Assembly: GCA_030593185.1 (NCBI GenBank)
Contig: JAUVHQ010000015.1
Location: 1-17,548, forward strand
DNA length: 17,548 bases
Reading direction: 5' to 3'
Source: Bacteroidota bacterium
GTDB lineage: Bacteria; Bacteroidota; Bacteroidia; Bacteroidales; VadinHA17
Part shown: positions 1 through 6,197 of the stretch, piece after piece
How positions within the stretch are numbered: the stretch's first letter is position 1
How the letters are laid out: each line of letters opens with the position of its first letter
The notes under the pieces: generated by a model
What the model was told of the DNA's origin: nothing
Databases searched by the model: none
Seen by the model: the letters and a program-made list of their open reading frames with translations, nothing else
Translations under genes and position numbers: made by a program

Positions 1-84
1 GGACTGGTACGTTTATCAGTTGGTATTGAAAATGTTGAAGATCTGATTGACGATCTTTCACAGGCTCTGGATAAAATATCCTGA
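1..84 (+). CDS. C-terminal end of a Cys/Met-metabolism PLP-dependent enzyme (partial)
   Basis: The window opens inside a plus-strand reading frame in frame 1 that ends with TGA at 82-84. Its last 27 residues include RLSVGIENVEDLIDDLSQAL, which is the characteristic C-terminus of the Cys/Met metabolism PLP enzymes (cystathionine gamma-synthase/lyase, O-acetylhomoserine sulfhydrylase, methionine gamma-lyase). The family makes or breaks C-S bonds in cytosolic sulfur amino-acid metabolism. The start, the PLP lysine and the active site lie outside the window, so the member cannot be named. A sulfhydrylase would suit the sulfide theme of the neighbourhood, but that is inference. The frame is clean and the gene appears intact at its 3' end. 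A REP-like hairpin cluster follows 34 nt after the stop. Confidence 0.75.
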   Translation, partial: GLVRLSVGIENVEDLIDDLSQALDKIS

Positions 85-117
85 CACCTGTTTTACGCAA
101 TGCAGCACCCAAAGAAT

Positions 118-204
118 AAGCCCGGAGGGCTTAAAGTCAAGTAGCCCCGGTTACGTCCGGGGTAGCTTTGCAATATAATAAATACCCAACCCCGGATGGG
201 GTTG
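118..204. repeat. REP-like cluster of three short hairpins
   Basis: Three GC-rich hairpins stand out in an AT-rich intergenic region: AAGCCC-GGA-GGGCTT (118-132), CCCCGG-TTACGT-CCGGGG (145-162) and CAACCCC-GGAT-GGGGTTG (187-204). Small stems with 3-6 nt loops joined by A/T-rich linkers are typical of the REP/BIME-like repeats common in Bacteroidota intergenic DNA. They lie between the convergent ends of the PLP enzyme gene and the ArsP_2 gene, so they could also help end both transcripts. The related but different hairpins near 16455-17283 flank a RAYT-type transposase. Confidence 0.65.
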
Positions 205-251
205 AAGTTTGTCGAATCTTGTGACGAAAAGTATCTTATAACATAACCTGA

Positions 252-1283
252 CTAAAAGAAAAACAAACCCATAAACCCAATAATTAATCCAACCAGAATA
301 TTTATAAGTTTCATATAAATAAACCCTTTTTTAGATTCAGCCAGTAAAGGGATCGCCCCGTGTCCGTCCTGGACAATGGAGCTTGCCAATAATATGCTGA
401 ATGGGATTGTTCCATTTACAAAAAGAGTGATAAAAACCAGGTGTGGCCCGGACTCAGGGATTATGCCTATCAATACTGCAATAATTAAAATCATATATTT
501 ATTCTCCTGTATCCAGCTACTGATATCCAGGAATCCTCCGATAAAATGAATAAAGATAAAAGTTCCAAAGGTCCAAAGAAATATACGTGGTAAATGTTTC
601 TTTATCACATGTCCCCAAAGATGCTCTTTAAGGAAATGGTCAGGAACAGTTGTTACGATAAACAATGTAACTAAACCTCCTGCAAGAAAAGTGATCCGCT
701 TCCAATCCCATTCTTCAGGGCCCAATTTTCCTGCTATAAGAAAAATAATAAAAAGTAAAAAGCCGGTAATAAGTAATGTTCGCTCAAAACTTATGTTTTT
801 TATCTGACTAATCAAATTATCCCTGGTAAAACAATTGCATTTTATCTCTTCTTCATGTACTTCAAACCCATATGATCTGTCGCTATCCTGATCTTTTTGT
901 TTCGAGACCAACAAAATGAAAAATCCTGTAAGAAGGGCGGTAATAAAAACAATAATCATTAATATCAGTGCCTTTTCAGGCATCATGGCAAACATCACAA
1001 ATGCTTCATCGCCAAAAGTTGCTATCATAGCGGCTACCAGGGCTGCAAAGCTTACAATACGGTGTGTATATAAAGATACAACCGCGAATGCGCCAAGGCA
1101 ACCGGGAATAACTCCAAGTGATGCTGATAGAATAATCTGTAACCATCCTTTCTGCTGCAATTTACGATTCCAGATACCTTGCGTTTGCACATTGATATAA
1201 TCAATAATAAGCATCATCATCAGCACAAAACCGGTGATCATTAATGCATGCTCAAAATTATGTACAAGTGATTGTAAATTCAT
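252..1283 (-). CDS. ArsP_2 (PF11449)-type 10-TM putative heavy-metal/manganese exporter
   Basis: A 343-residue polytopic inner-membrane protein with about ten hydrophobic segments (near residues 12-32, 47-70, 77-100, 104-126, 168-186, 195-212, 232-252, 263-290, 293-303 and 322-343). Two halves carry matching motifs: GVIPGC (57-62) then GDEAF (91-95) in the first, and GIIPESGPH (272-280) then QDGHGAIPLL (304-313) in the second. This is the layout of the ArsP_2/DUF2899 family of putative permeases, often annotated as putative manganese or heavy-metal transporters; the substrate is not established. The cytoplasmic loop between the halves is acidic and has a CxC pair (HEEE at 143-146, C149, C151), a plausible metal-sensing or metal-loading site. 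It is the last gene of the minus-strand metal-sulfur cluster, 191 nt below the preceding NifX-type gene. That gap is large enough for its own promoter, though I see no good consensus. It could instead carry another oxyanion or metal. Confidence 0.75.
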   Translation of the reverse strand: MNLQSLVHNFEHALMITGFVLMMMLIIDYINVQTQGIWNRKLQQKGWLQIILSASLGVIPGCLGAFAVVSLYTHRIVSFAALVAAMIATFGDEAFVMFAMMPEKALILMIIVFITALLTGFFILLVSKQKDQDSDRSYGFEVHEEEIKCNCFTRDNLISQIKNISFERTLLITGFLLFIIFLIAGKLGPEEWDWKRITFLAGGLVTLFIVTTVPDHFLKEHLWGHVIKKHLPRIFLWTFGTFIFIHFIGGFLDISSWIQENKYMILIIAVLIGIIPESGPHLVFITLFVNGTIPFSILLASSIVQDGHGAIPLLAESKKGFIYMKLINILVGLIIGFMGLFFF

Positions 1284-1474
1284 ATTATCAATATTGTACT
1301 AAAATTTAATCTTTGTACCTATTCAGTGTCTAAATGAAGAAGTGACTAAAGTGTCTAAAGTTTAAAGTGACTAAAGTTCAAAATGATTAAAATTTTAAGC
1401 TAATTCCATTGTACTTTGCATTTTTGCCGACTGCCGACTGTGGACTGATTATTTACCAATGTTGTCACACTGAA

Positions 1475-1813
1475 TTATAACAACTTCAACTCACCCTTCT
1501 TATATGCTTCAAATGCCTCTTTGACAGTCATCTGGCCTGCCCCAATGAAAATTTTCATACCGGCTTTTTCTAAAACCACTGCGGCATTACCTCCGGGACC
1601 GTTTCCGGTGATTAATACCTCAGGATTAAGTTCAAATAATCTTTGTGCTGTTCGTGGTCCGGCTCCGTGAGCCTCATTTGCTACATCCCTGTTATCGGTA
1701 TATGTAAATTCATCCTTTTCATTATTATACATCAGAATAAATTCAGTTCTCCCAAAACGGGGGTCCATCATAGAATCCCACTCTGTTCCTTTTGCTGTAA
1801 ATACAATTTTCAT
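1475..1813 (-). CDS. NifX/NifB-family protein (dinitrogenase Fe-Mo cofactor domain, PF02579), ORP-like
   Basis: A 112-residue single-domain protein of the PF02579 family (RNase H-like fold; NifX, NafY C-terminal domain, the Mo-Cu-binding orange protein and MTH1175 belong here). It starts MKIVFTAKGTEWDSMMDPRFGR-like: the DPRFGR motif at 18-23 is the usual family signature, and GAGPRTAQ and GNGPGGNA follow. There are no cysteines, so a bound cluster would be held by other residues or inorganic sulfide, as reported for orange proteins. The frame is open 16 codons upstream, but the MKIV start is preferred: it matches the family N-terminus and lies 4 nt after the stop of the radical SAM gene, indicating translational coupling. 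It probably binds or carries a metal-sulfur cluster made or used by its neighbours; that role is inferred. Confidence 0.8.
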   Translation of the reverse strand: MKIVFTAKGTEWDSMMDPRFGRTEFILMYNNEKDEFTYTDNRDVANEAHGAGPRTAQRLFELNPEVLITGNGPGGNAAVVLEKAGMKIFIGAGQMTVKEAFEAYKKGELKLL

Positions 1814-1817
1814 TTTC

Positions 1818-2771
1818 TTATTGTTTTTTTGAGTTCTTATTTGTTGTCTGATAAAATACACCTCTCTCCTGCTGAACAGATTTGATCTTATTATCTGCTT
1901 CTAACACGTCAAGATATTTATTTATTTCATTTATATGTAACCCGAGAATTTTAACCAGGTCATCAACAGTGCATGGTCTTCTTAATATTGTCCCCAAAAT
2001 TGCAGATTCAACATCATCACGGAAAGATTTTACCTCTTTTCGCGATGGGGTTGCAGTAATAATTTCAATATTTTCAAGTCCCCAGAAATCTGCTATTTGT
2101 TCCAATTCCTCTTTGCCGGCAGCTTTAAGACCGGGTATAACTCCGGGTCTGTCAAGTGTATTTAACTGAATGCTGTCAGGCTTAATTTTATTAAATGCCT
2201 CTTTCAGTAACTTTAAATCCTTCTTACTGTTATTATATCCCGGAATAATAAGAACCTCCAGCAAAATTTTGCCTTGGTATTCTTTTCTGAATTCACAAAG
2301 ACCATTTATATAATCTTCAATATTCAGCGAATTAAAAGGTCTGTTTATTTTCCTGAAAGACAGGGCTGAAGCAACATCTAACGATGGCAATACAAGGTCC
2401 GCATCCATAATTTCCCCTCTTACCTGTTTGTCATTGAGTAAAGTCCCGTTTGTCAGTACAGCAACAGGAATATCAGGATAATTTTGTTTAATAAATTTCA
2501 ATATGTCGCCAATACGTAAATTAAGAGTAGGTTCTCCCGAACCTGAAAAAGTAATAAAATCAAGTGCCGGTTTATCACTAAGAAATCGATTTAATTCCTG
2601 AATTACTTCGTTATATGGAACATATTCATTTCTTTCTATTGTTAAGTTAGTAGTAGATCCACATTCACAATAAATACAATTAAGTGAACATACTTTATGA
2701 GGAACAAGGTCAACACCTAAAGACATCCCTAAACGTCGCGATGGTACAGGACCAAAAAGATATTTGTACAT
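1818..2771 (-). CDS. Radical SAM protein, COG0731-like, with C-terminal winged-helix-like tail
   Basis: A 317-residue protein with the radical SAM cluster motif CSLNCIYC (C28, C32, C35; CxxxCxxC) after an N-terminal GPVPSRRLG block, then the SAM-binding GSGEPTLN motif (77-84). The YxFGPVPSRRLGxSLG start and compact barrel match the COG0731 'Fe-S oxidoreductase' group distantly related to the tRNA wybutosine enzyme TYW1. The extra C-terminal stretch (about 260-310) reads as a small winged-helix-like domain. The reaction of this subgroup is not established. It sits between two MinD-ferredoxin ATPase genes and a NifX-type gene, so building or modifying a metal-sulfur cofactor is the simplest role; a NifB-like carbide or sulfide insertion is possible but unproven. 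It lies 117 nt below the upstream ATPase gene and 4 nt above the NifX-type gene. Confidence 0.85.
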   Translation of the reverse strand: MYKYLFGPVPSRRLGMSLGVDLVPHKVCSLNCIYCECGSTTNLTIERNEYVPYNEVIQELNRFLSDKPALDFITFSGSGEPTLNLRIGDILKFIKQNYPDIPVAVLTNGTLLNDKQVRGEIMDADLVLPSLDVASALSFRKINRPFNSLNIEDYINGLCEFRKEYQGKILLEVLIIPGYNNSKKDLKLLKEAFNKIKPDSIQLNTLDRPGVIPGLKAAGKEELEQIADFWGLENIEIITATPSRKEVKSFRDDVESAILGTILRRPCTVDDLVKILGLHINEINKYLDVLEADNKIKSVQQERGVFYQTTNKNSKKQ

Positions 2772-2856
2772 ATTTTTATTTCTATCAGAATTTTATTGTT
2801 TTTGACTTGATAATGGTAACTTTTATAATACTATGCAATTTTAAGCCGACTGTTGA

Positions 2857-2902
2857 CTTTTCTTCTCTTCTCTCTTCTCTCTTCACTTTTAACTTTTTTT
2901 CC
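2857..2902. repeat. Polypyrimidine (purine-rich on gene strand) tract at the stop of the MinD-type gene
   Basis: About 46 bases made almost only of C and T on the plus strand, built from short CTTCTCT and CTTTTAAC variants. On the transcribed minus strand it is a purine-rich run overlapping the last codons and stop (2889-2891) of the ATPase gene and extending into the gap before the radical SAM gene. Similar tracts occur near 11881-11900, 12420-12445, 12510-12545 and 14125-14225. Confidence 0.6.
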
Positions 2903-3785
2903 GTGACTGTCTGTTTACTATTTGGATTACTTTCTCCCAACTTTCTTCTATAATCTCTTTTAAATTACTCTCACCATATTCAACAATGGTTTGTCCTAAG
3001 GTCATTGCTGCTGTAAAAGTTTCATCGTAAGGCAGGCTGGAAATATGAATAATGTTTTCTTCCTTTAAAAAATCCTCTATTTCATTGGATACCTGCAGGT
3101 TGAGATCTGATTTATTTATAATACAACCGGCTTTAATATTGAATTTTTTTACCAGCTTATAAACCCGTTTTAAATCGTGTAAGCCTGCTACTGTAGGTTC
3201 TGTTACCAGAACAACAAAACCGGCACCGGAGAGTGATGATATTACAGGACATCCTATACCAGGAGAACCATCAATAATAATATAATTCTTATTGTTTTCT
3301 TTTGCAATCTGTTTTGCCTCATTCTTTACTTTAGCAACAAGTTTACCCGAGTTATCTGCCCCAATACCAAGTCTGGCATGTACCATGGTGTTTCCAGCTT
3401 TTGTGTTTGAAATATACCAATTGCCCACATTCTGACTTTCATTTGTTATAGCATCTTCAGGACAAACCCTCGCACAATATCCACATCCTTCACAGTCCAA
3501 TGGTTGAACAACATATTGATCGTTATTAACCGGAATTGCATTAAAACGGCAAACATCAGCACATTTTCCACATTTAGTACATTTATCCTGATCAATCTCA
3601 GCAATTTCGCCACTATAAAAATCTTCAGATTTTGCAAAATCCGGTTGCAAAAGCAGGTGCATATCTGCCGCATCTACATCGCAGTCTGCAACAACTAAAT
3701 CCTTTCCCCCCAGATACGCGAATGATGCAGTAATTGAGGTTTTCCCTGTGCCCCCTTTCCCTGAAATAACAACAATTTCTTTCAT
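2889..3785 (-). CDS. MinD/Mrp-type P-loop ATPase with inserted 2x[4Fe-4S] ferredoxin domain (COG1149)
   Basis: A 298-residue cytosolic ATPase. The deviant Walker A motif of the MinD/ParA/NifH class is at residues 9-17 (GKGGTGKTS, with signature lysine K10 and P-loop K15), followed by the DCDVDAAD switch region (34-41). A bacterial ferredoxin domain is inserted at about 65-115, with two full cluster motifs: C69-x2-C72-x2-C75-x3-C79 and C98-x2-C101-x2-C104-x3-C108-P. DGSPGIGCP near residue 172 is the second nucleotide-switch motif. Proteins of this COG1149 group occur in pairs in anaerobes, including the ORP complex of Desulfovibrio, and are thought to couple ATP hydrolysis to electron or Fe-S cluster transfer. 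Its cysteine numbering is identical to that of the paralogue at 3994-4857, so the two may work as a heterodimer (inference). A 208-nt gap separates it from that paralogue. Confidence 0.88.
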   Translation of the reverse strand: MKEIVVISGKGGTGKTSITASFAYLGGKDLVVADCDVDAADMHLLLQPDFAKSEDFYSGEIAEIDQDKCTKCGKCADVCRFNAIPVNNDQYVVQPLDCEGCGYCARVCPEDAITNESQNVGNWYISNTKAGNTMVHARLGIGADNSGKLVAKVKNEAKQIAKENNKNYIIIDGSPGIGCPVISSLSGAGFVVLVTEPTVAGLHDLKRVYKLVKKFNIKAGCIINKSDLNLQVSNEIEDFLKEENIIHISSLPYDETFTAAMTLGQTIVEYGESNLKEIIEESWEKVIQIVNRQSRKKS

Positions 3786-3898
3786 GTGTATAAAGCTATA
3801 TTAAACTTCTGTATGTTAATTATTTGTAAAAAGCAGTTAATTTAATTCTGTGGTATTTGTTACCTCACAAAGTAAATTATTTTTAATGGTGTTCGGTG

Positions 3899-3990
3899 AA
3901 CCCTCATCCTGCATTCTTGGTTGAAATTACTTTATACATGTCCTTTTGTTTTTGTACCTATATTTATTAACCTACTTAAGGATGAGGGTT
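3899..3990. repeat. Long-spaced 12-bp perfect inverted repeat between the two MinD-type genes
   Basis: AACCCTCATCCT at 3899-3910 is the exact reverse complement of AGGATGAGGGTT at 3979-3990, with a 68-nt AT-rich spacer. Allowing one bulged A, pairing extends a further 3 bp outward. The right arm begins 3 nt past the stop of the upstream ATPase gene. It could be a long-loop transcript structure (processing, attenuation or 3' protection inside an operon) or the terminal repeats of a short MITE-like insertion. No coding potential is visible in the spacer. Confidence 0.6.
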
Positions 3991-3993
3991 TCA

Positions 3994-4857
3994 TCAGGAG
4001 ACTTTCTTATTAATTGCAAAAATATACCTCTCAATATTTTCAAATTGATGTTTTACTTCCGGAATTTTCTGATAAATCAATTCGCCGCACGAATATAATT
4101 CAGCTATTCGGCGGCTATTCGGAATTTTTGCTATTACATCAATGCTTTCTTTTTGGCAATAGTTCACTACATCATCATTCCCAATACCATGACGATTCAC
4201 AACGACACCAAATCTTATTTTCACCTCCTTTAAAGTATCAATTGCCAGCTTCAGATCGTGAAACCCAAAAGGTGTTGGTTCGGTAACAAGAATAACAAAA
4301 TCTGCATTTTTTACGGCTTCAATTACCTGGCATGATGTTCCCGGAGGTGAATCATATATTTTTAAAACCTCTTTGTGGAAATGCTTATCAACATATTCGT
4401 TTGTTTGAGAGATCAGTGGCACCGCCTGTTCCTGACCTATATCAAGGCGGCTTTCCACGAAAGTTAAATTATCTTTTTGAAAATGATTCAGCTCACCCAT
4501 TTTTTTCGGAACCATTGGCAAAGCACCGGTGGGACATAATTCCGAACAAGCATAACAACTATGGCATAGCTCGGGGAAAACCATGATCTGATCCATTAAT
4601 TGAATTACTGCATGGAAATTACACACTTCCTGACATAATCCACAAAGAGAACATTTCTCCTGTTCCCATTCGGGGATCATTTTATACTTATCCTCTTTGT
4701 AAACAGTCTCCCCTTTTATGAACAACCCTGAATTAGGCTCTTCAACATCTAAATCCGCCAAAATCATTTCTCCTTTTTCCGCAAAATAACCAGCCAGGTT
4801 TGTTGAGAGTGTTGTTTTTCCTGTTCCACCCTTCCCACTTGCAATTGCTATTTTCAT
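3994..4857 (-). CDS. MinD/Mrp-type P-loop ATPase with inserted 2x[4Fe-4S] ferredoxin domain, second paralogue
   Basis: A 287-residue paralogue of the product at 2889-3785. It has the deviant Walker A GKGGTGKTT (9-17), a DLDVEEPN switch region (35-42), and an inserted ferredoxin domain with C69, C72, C75, C79 and C98, C101, C104, C108, the same positions as in the other copy. YDSPPGTSC near residue 168 corresponds to the Mrp/MinD DxxPPGTG-like motif. The protein is expected to be cytosolic and redox-active, and to move electrons or clusters for its NifX-type neighbours. Its start lies 6 nt after the stop of the NifX-type gene above it, so the two are almost certainly co-translated. It is more Mrp-like (PPGT) than its partner (SPGI), which hints at division of labour (inference). 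Confidence 0.88.
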   Translation of the reverse strand: MKIAIASGKGGTGKTTLSTNLAGYFAEKGEMILADLDVEEPNSGLFIKGETVYKEDKYKMIPEWEQEKCSLCGLCQEVCNFHAVIQLMDQIMVFPELCHSCYACSELCPTGALPMVPKKMGELNHFQKDNLTFVESRLDIGQEQAVPLISQTNEYVDKHFHKEVLKIYDSPPGTSCQVIEAVKNADFVILVTEPTPFGFHDLKLAIDTLKEVKIRFGVVVNRHGIGNDDVVNYCQKESIDVIAKIPNSRRIAELYSCGELIYQKIPEVKHQFENIERYIFAINKKVS

Positions 4858-4863
4858 TGCTTA

Positions 4864-5202
4864 TTAATGATCACAAAGATTCTGACCGGTTTCAAGTTGT
4901 TCTTCCAGGTATTGTTTAACAAGTTGTTGTGGTGAATCAGAATTCACCCCTACACAAACCTCAATATTGTTTTGGGCAAATAGATCTTGTGCTCTCTGAC
5001 CCATTCCCCCGGAAATAATTACTTTAACTCCATAATCGGCAAGAAACTCAGGATAAACTCCGGGTTGATGCACCGGCGGCGTAATATATTCCTCTCTTAC
5101 AACTTTATTGTCTTGTATCTCTACAATTGCAAATTTCTCACAATGGCCAAAATGCTGACATAATTTTCCGTCAATTGTTGGTACAGCAAATAGTTTTTTC
5201 AT
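4864..5202 (-). CDS. NifX/NifB-family protein (PF02579) with HFGHC motif
   Basis: A 112-residue single-domain PF02579 protein, the same length as the copy at 1475-1813 but with different chemistry: it has cysteines at 15 and 21 (LCQHFGHCEKF, 14-24) and near the C-terminus (LCDH). HFGxCxxF is the common signature of NifX-like cofactor carriers in anaerobes. ISGGMGQRAQDLF (63-75) is the conserved glycine loop. It probably binds an Fe, Mo or Cu-sulfur cluster in transit. It is the third gene of the cluster, 21 nt below the zinc-ribbon gene and 6 nt above the ATPase gene. Having one Cys-bearing and one Cys-free NifX-type protein in one cluster suggests donor and acceptor roles (inference). Confidence 0.85.
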   Translation of the reverse strand: MKKLFAVPTIDGKLCQHFGHCEKFAIVEIQDNKVVREEYITPPVHQPGVYPEFLADYGVKVIISGGMGQRAQDLFAQNNIEVCVGVNSDSPQQLVKQYLEEQLETGQNLCDH

Positions 5203-5223
5203 TTTTTTATTTATTTGTTGTTA

Positions 5224-5472
5224 CTATTTCTTTAACAATTCTTCTCTTATCATTGTTTTTCCACATTCCGGGCATTTTAATGTTGTGCATTTTTCACCCT
5301 GACGATGTGGTACTTTAGCTCCACATTTTGCACAAACGCAGTAACCTCCCGGACCAAATGCTCCACCTTTATTACGACCGCGTCCTCCACCCTGTCCTAA
5401 GCCACTGCCCTGCCCGCCTTGTCCCTGGCCTCTGCCCCCTCCGGGAGTTCCGTTTCTTCCAGAATTATTCAT
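5224..5472 (-). CDS. Gly-rich zinc-ribbon mini-protein
   Basis: An 82-residue protein with two parts. Residues 2-43 are low complexity, dominated by Gly with Gln, Arg and Asn, and end in GPGGYC. Residues 45-70 are a Cys-rich knuckle: C45-x-C47-x2-C50, H56, C62, C67-x2-C70, closing with CPECG. Small proteins with a GPGGxCxCxxCG ribbon are regular companions of DUF134 regulators and NifX/Mrp genes in anaerobes; their function is unknown. The likely ligand is Zn2+ or an Fe-type metal. Its ATG overlaps the stop of the DUF134 gene by 8 nt (5465-5472), a strong sign of translational coupling. The glycine tail may be a flexible linker or an interaction region. Confidence 0.8.
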   Translation of the reverse strand: MNNSGRNGTPGGGRGQGQGGQGSGLGQGGGRGRNKGGAFGPGGYCVCAKCGAKVPHRQGEKCTTLKCPECGKTMIREELLKK

Positions 5473-5944
5473 TTATATTTCCTCCCATTTTTTTGTTTCT
5501 ATTTCCTTTTCTGTGTGAACAACACTTCCCGTGTCCAAATCCACCTGCAAGATTAACCAGGTTTTTGGAATTACATTCAGGACATTCGATAAATGATGAA
5601 TTTATATTTATATTAAACATATGTCCACAATCATTACAGCGAATAATATTTTTCCGAAAATGAATACTTCCGCCTTCAATTGTAAGTAATTTCCCATGTA
5701 TTATCAAATCTGCTATCTTTCTTCTGGCTTTTTCAATTAACCTGGTAAAAGTAGACCTTGATATTTCCATCTCATCAGCAGCTTCTGCATGTGATAAACC
5801 AATATTATCAGCTAATCTAAATGCCTCGTATTCATCAAGCGAAAGTATTGTTTGCTTTAATAATTTGCCTGCAACCCCAATGGGCTTAAACTCCGAAAAA
5901 AGAGGCGGTATCTGTACTATCCTGTTGTTTCTTGGTCGTGGCAT
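5465..5944 (-). CDS. DUF134 (COG1342) family predicted DNA-binding regulator with C-terminal zinc ribbon
   Basis: A 159-residue protein starting MPRPRNNR, the hallmark N-terminus of DUF134. Residues 34-80 form a sigma-70-region-4-like helix-turn-helix (LSLDEYEAFRLAD then ISRSTFTRLIEKARRKIAD). A zinc ribbon follows (C103-x2-C106 and C121-x2-C124), and a basic tail carries H138, C141, C142 and H144, further possible metal ligands. DUF134 genes commonly sit with NifX/Mrp genes in anaerobes and are predicted local regulators; the signal is unknown, but the Cys/His-rich C-terminus points to metal or redox sensing (inference). It is the first gene of the minus-strand cluster. The promoter at 5972-6003 and palindrome at 5977-5998 lie 28-59 nt upstream, so autoregulation is likely. 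Confidence 0.85.
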   Translation of the reverse strand: MPRPRNNRIVQIPPLFSEFKPIGVAGKLLKQTILSLDEYEAFRLADNIGLSHAEAADEMEISRSTFTRLIEKARRKIADLIIHGKLLTIEGGSIHFRKNIIRCNDCGHMFNININSSFIECPECNSKNLVNLAGGFGHGKCCSHRKGNRNKKMGGNINE

Positions 5945-5971
5945 CTAATTAAGAAATTTTACTTAACATCA

Positions 5972-6003
5972 CAAATATAATGCACATATGTGCATTATCC
6001 AAA
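5972..6003 (-). promoter_or_regulatory. Bacteroidota-type promoter of the metal-sulfur cluster
   Basis: On the minus strand, TTTG (6003-6000), a 20-nt spacer and TATATTTG (5979-5972) exactly match the Bacteroidota consensus TTTG-N19/21-TAnnTTTG. Transcription would begin a few bases below 5972, giving a short leader of about 20-25 nt before the DUF134 ATG (5944). Confidence 0.75.
5977..5998. promoter_or_regulatory. Perfect 22-bp palindromic operator candidate
   Basis: ATAATGCACAT (5977-5987) is followed directly by its exact reverse complement (5988-5998). The palindrome fills the space between the -33 and -7 promoter boxes and covers the upstream edge of the -7 box, the classic position of a repressor operator. 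The best candidate binder is the DUF134 product encoded 33 nt downstream. I found no second copy in the window. Confidence 0.7.
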
Positions 6004-6085
6004 AATTTATTTATGCCATTTTGAGAACCTGCCCGGAATTATCAATTTTCTCATTTAAATTAAAAGGCTGATTAATCCGTTTATT

Positions 6086-6141
6086 CTGAAATTTATTTGC
6101 CGTATATTTTATAGCATAGCCTATTAATAACGTTATTAATA
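6086..6141. repeat. 56-bp interspersed repeat, copy 1
   Basis: This stretch aligns without gaps to 9977-10032 with 50 of 56 positions identical, in the same orientation. It ends in the palindromic core TTATTAATAACGTTATTAAT-like. It lies just below the stop of the Crp/Fnr-type gene, while copy 2 lies just below the stop of the DsrE2-like gene, so the two copies bracket the sulfur module. Confidence 0.75.
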
Positions 6142-6180
6142 ACGTTGTTAATAACGTAATTAATAACGTAATTAATCGAC
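6121..6180. repeat. Tandem 12-bp repeat (about five units)
   Basis: Five 12-bp units, each a variant of TTATTAATAACG, run from 6121-6132 to 6169-6180, the last being degenerate. The array continues the palindromic core of repeat copy 1, which looks expanded here by slippage; copy 2 has no such expansion. On the minus strand it is read as a run of Leu-Ile-Thr residues in a spurious short frame. Confidence 0.75.
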
Positions 6181-6197
6181 AAGGTGAAATTTGGAAA

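Noticed and set aside
916..1200. 94-codon plus-strand frame
   Set aside because: Lies wholly antisense to the ArsP_2-type gene, whose membrane-protein reading is clearly the real one.
6121..6180. Possible CRISPR array
   Set aside because: Units are directly adjacent 12-mers with no spacers and no cas genes nearby.
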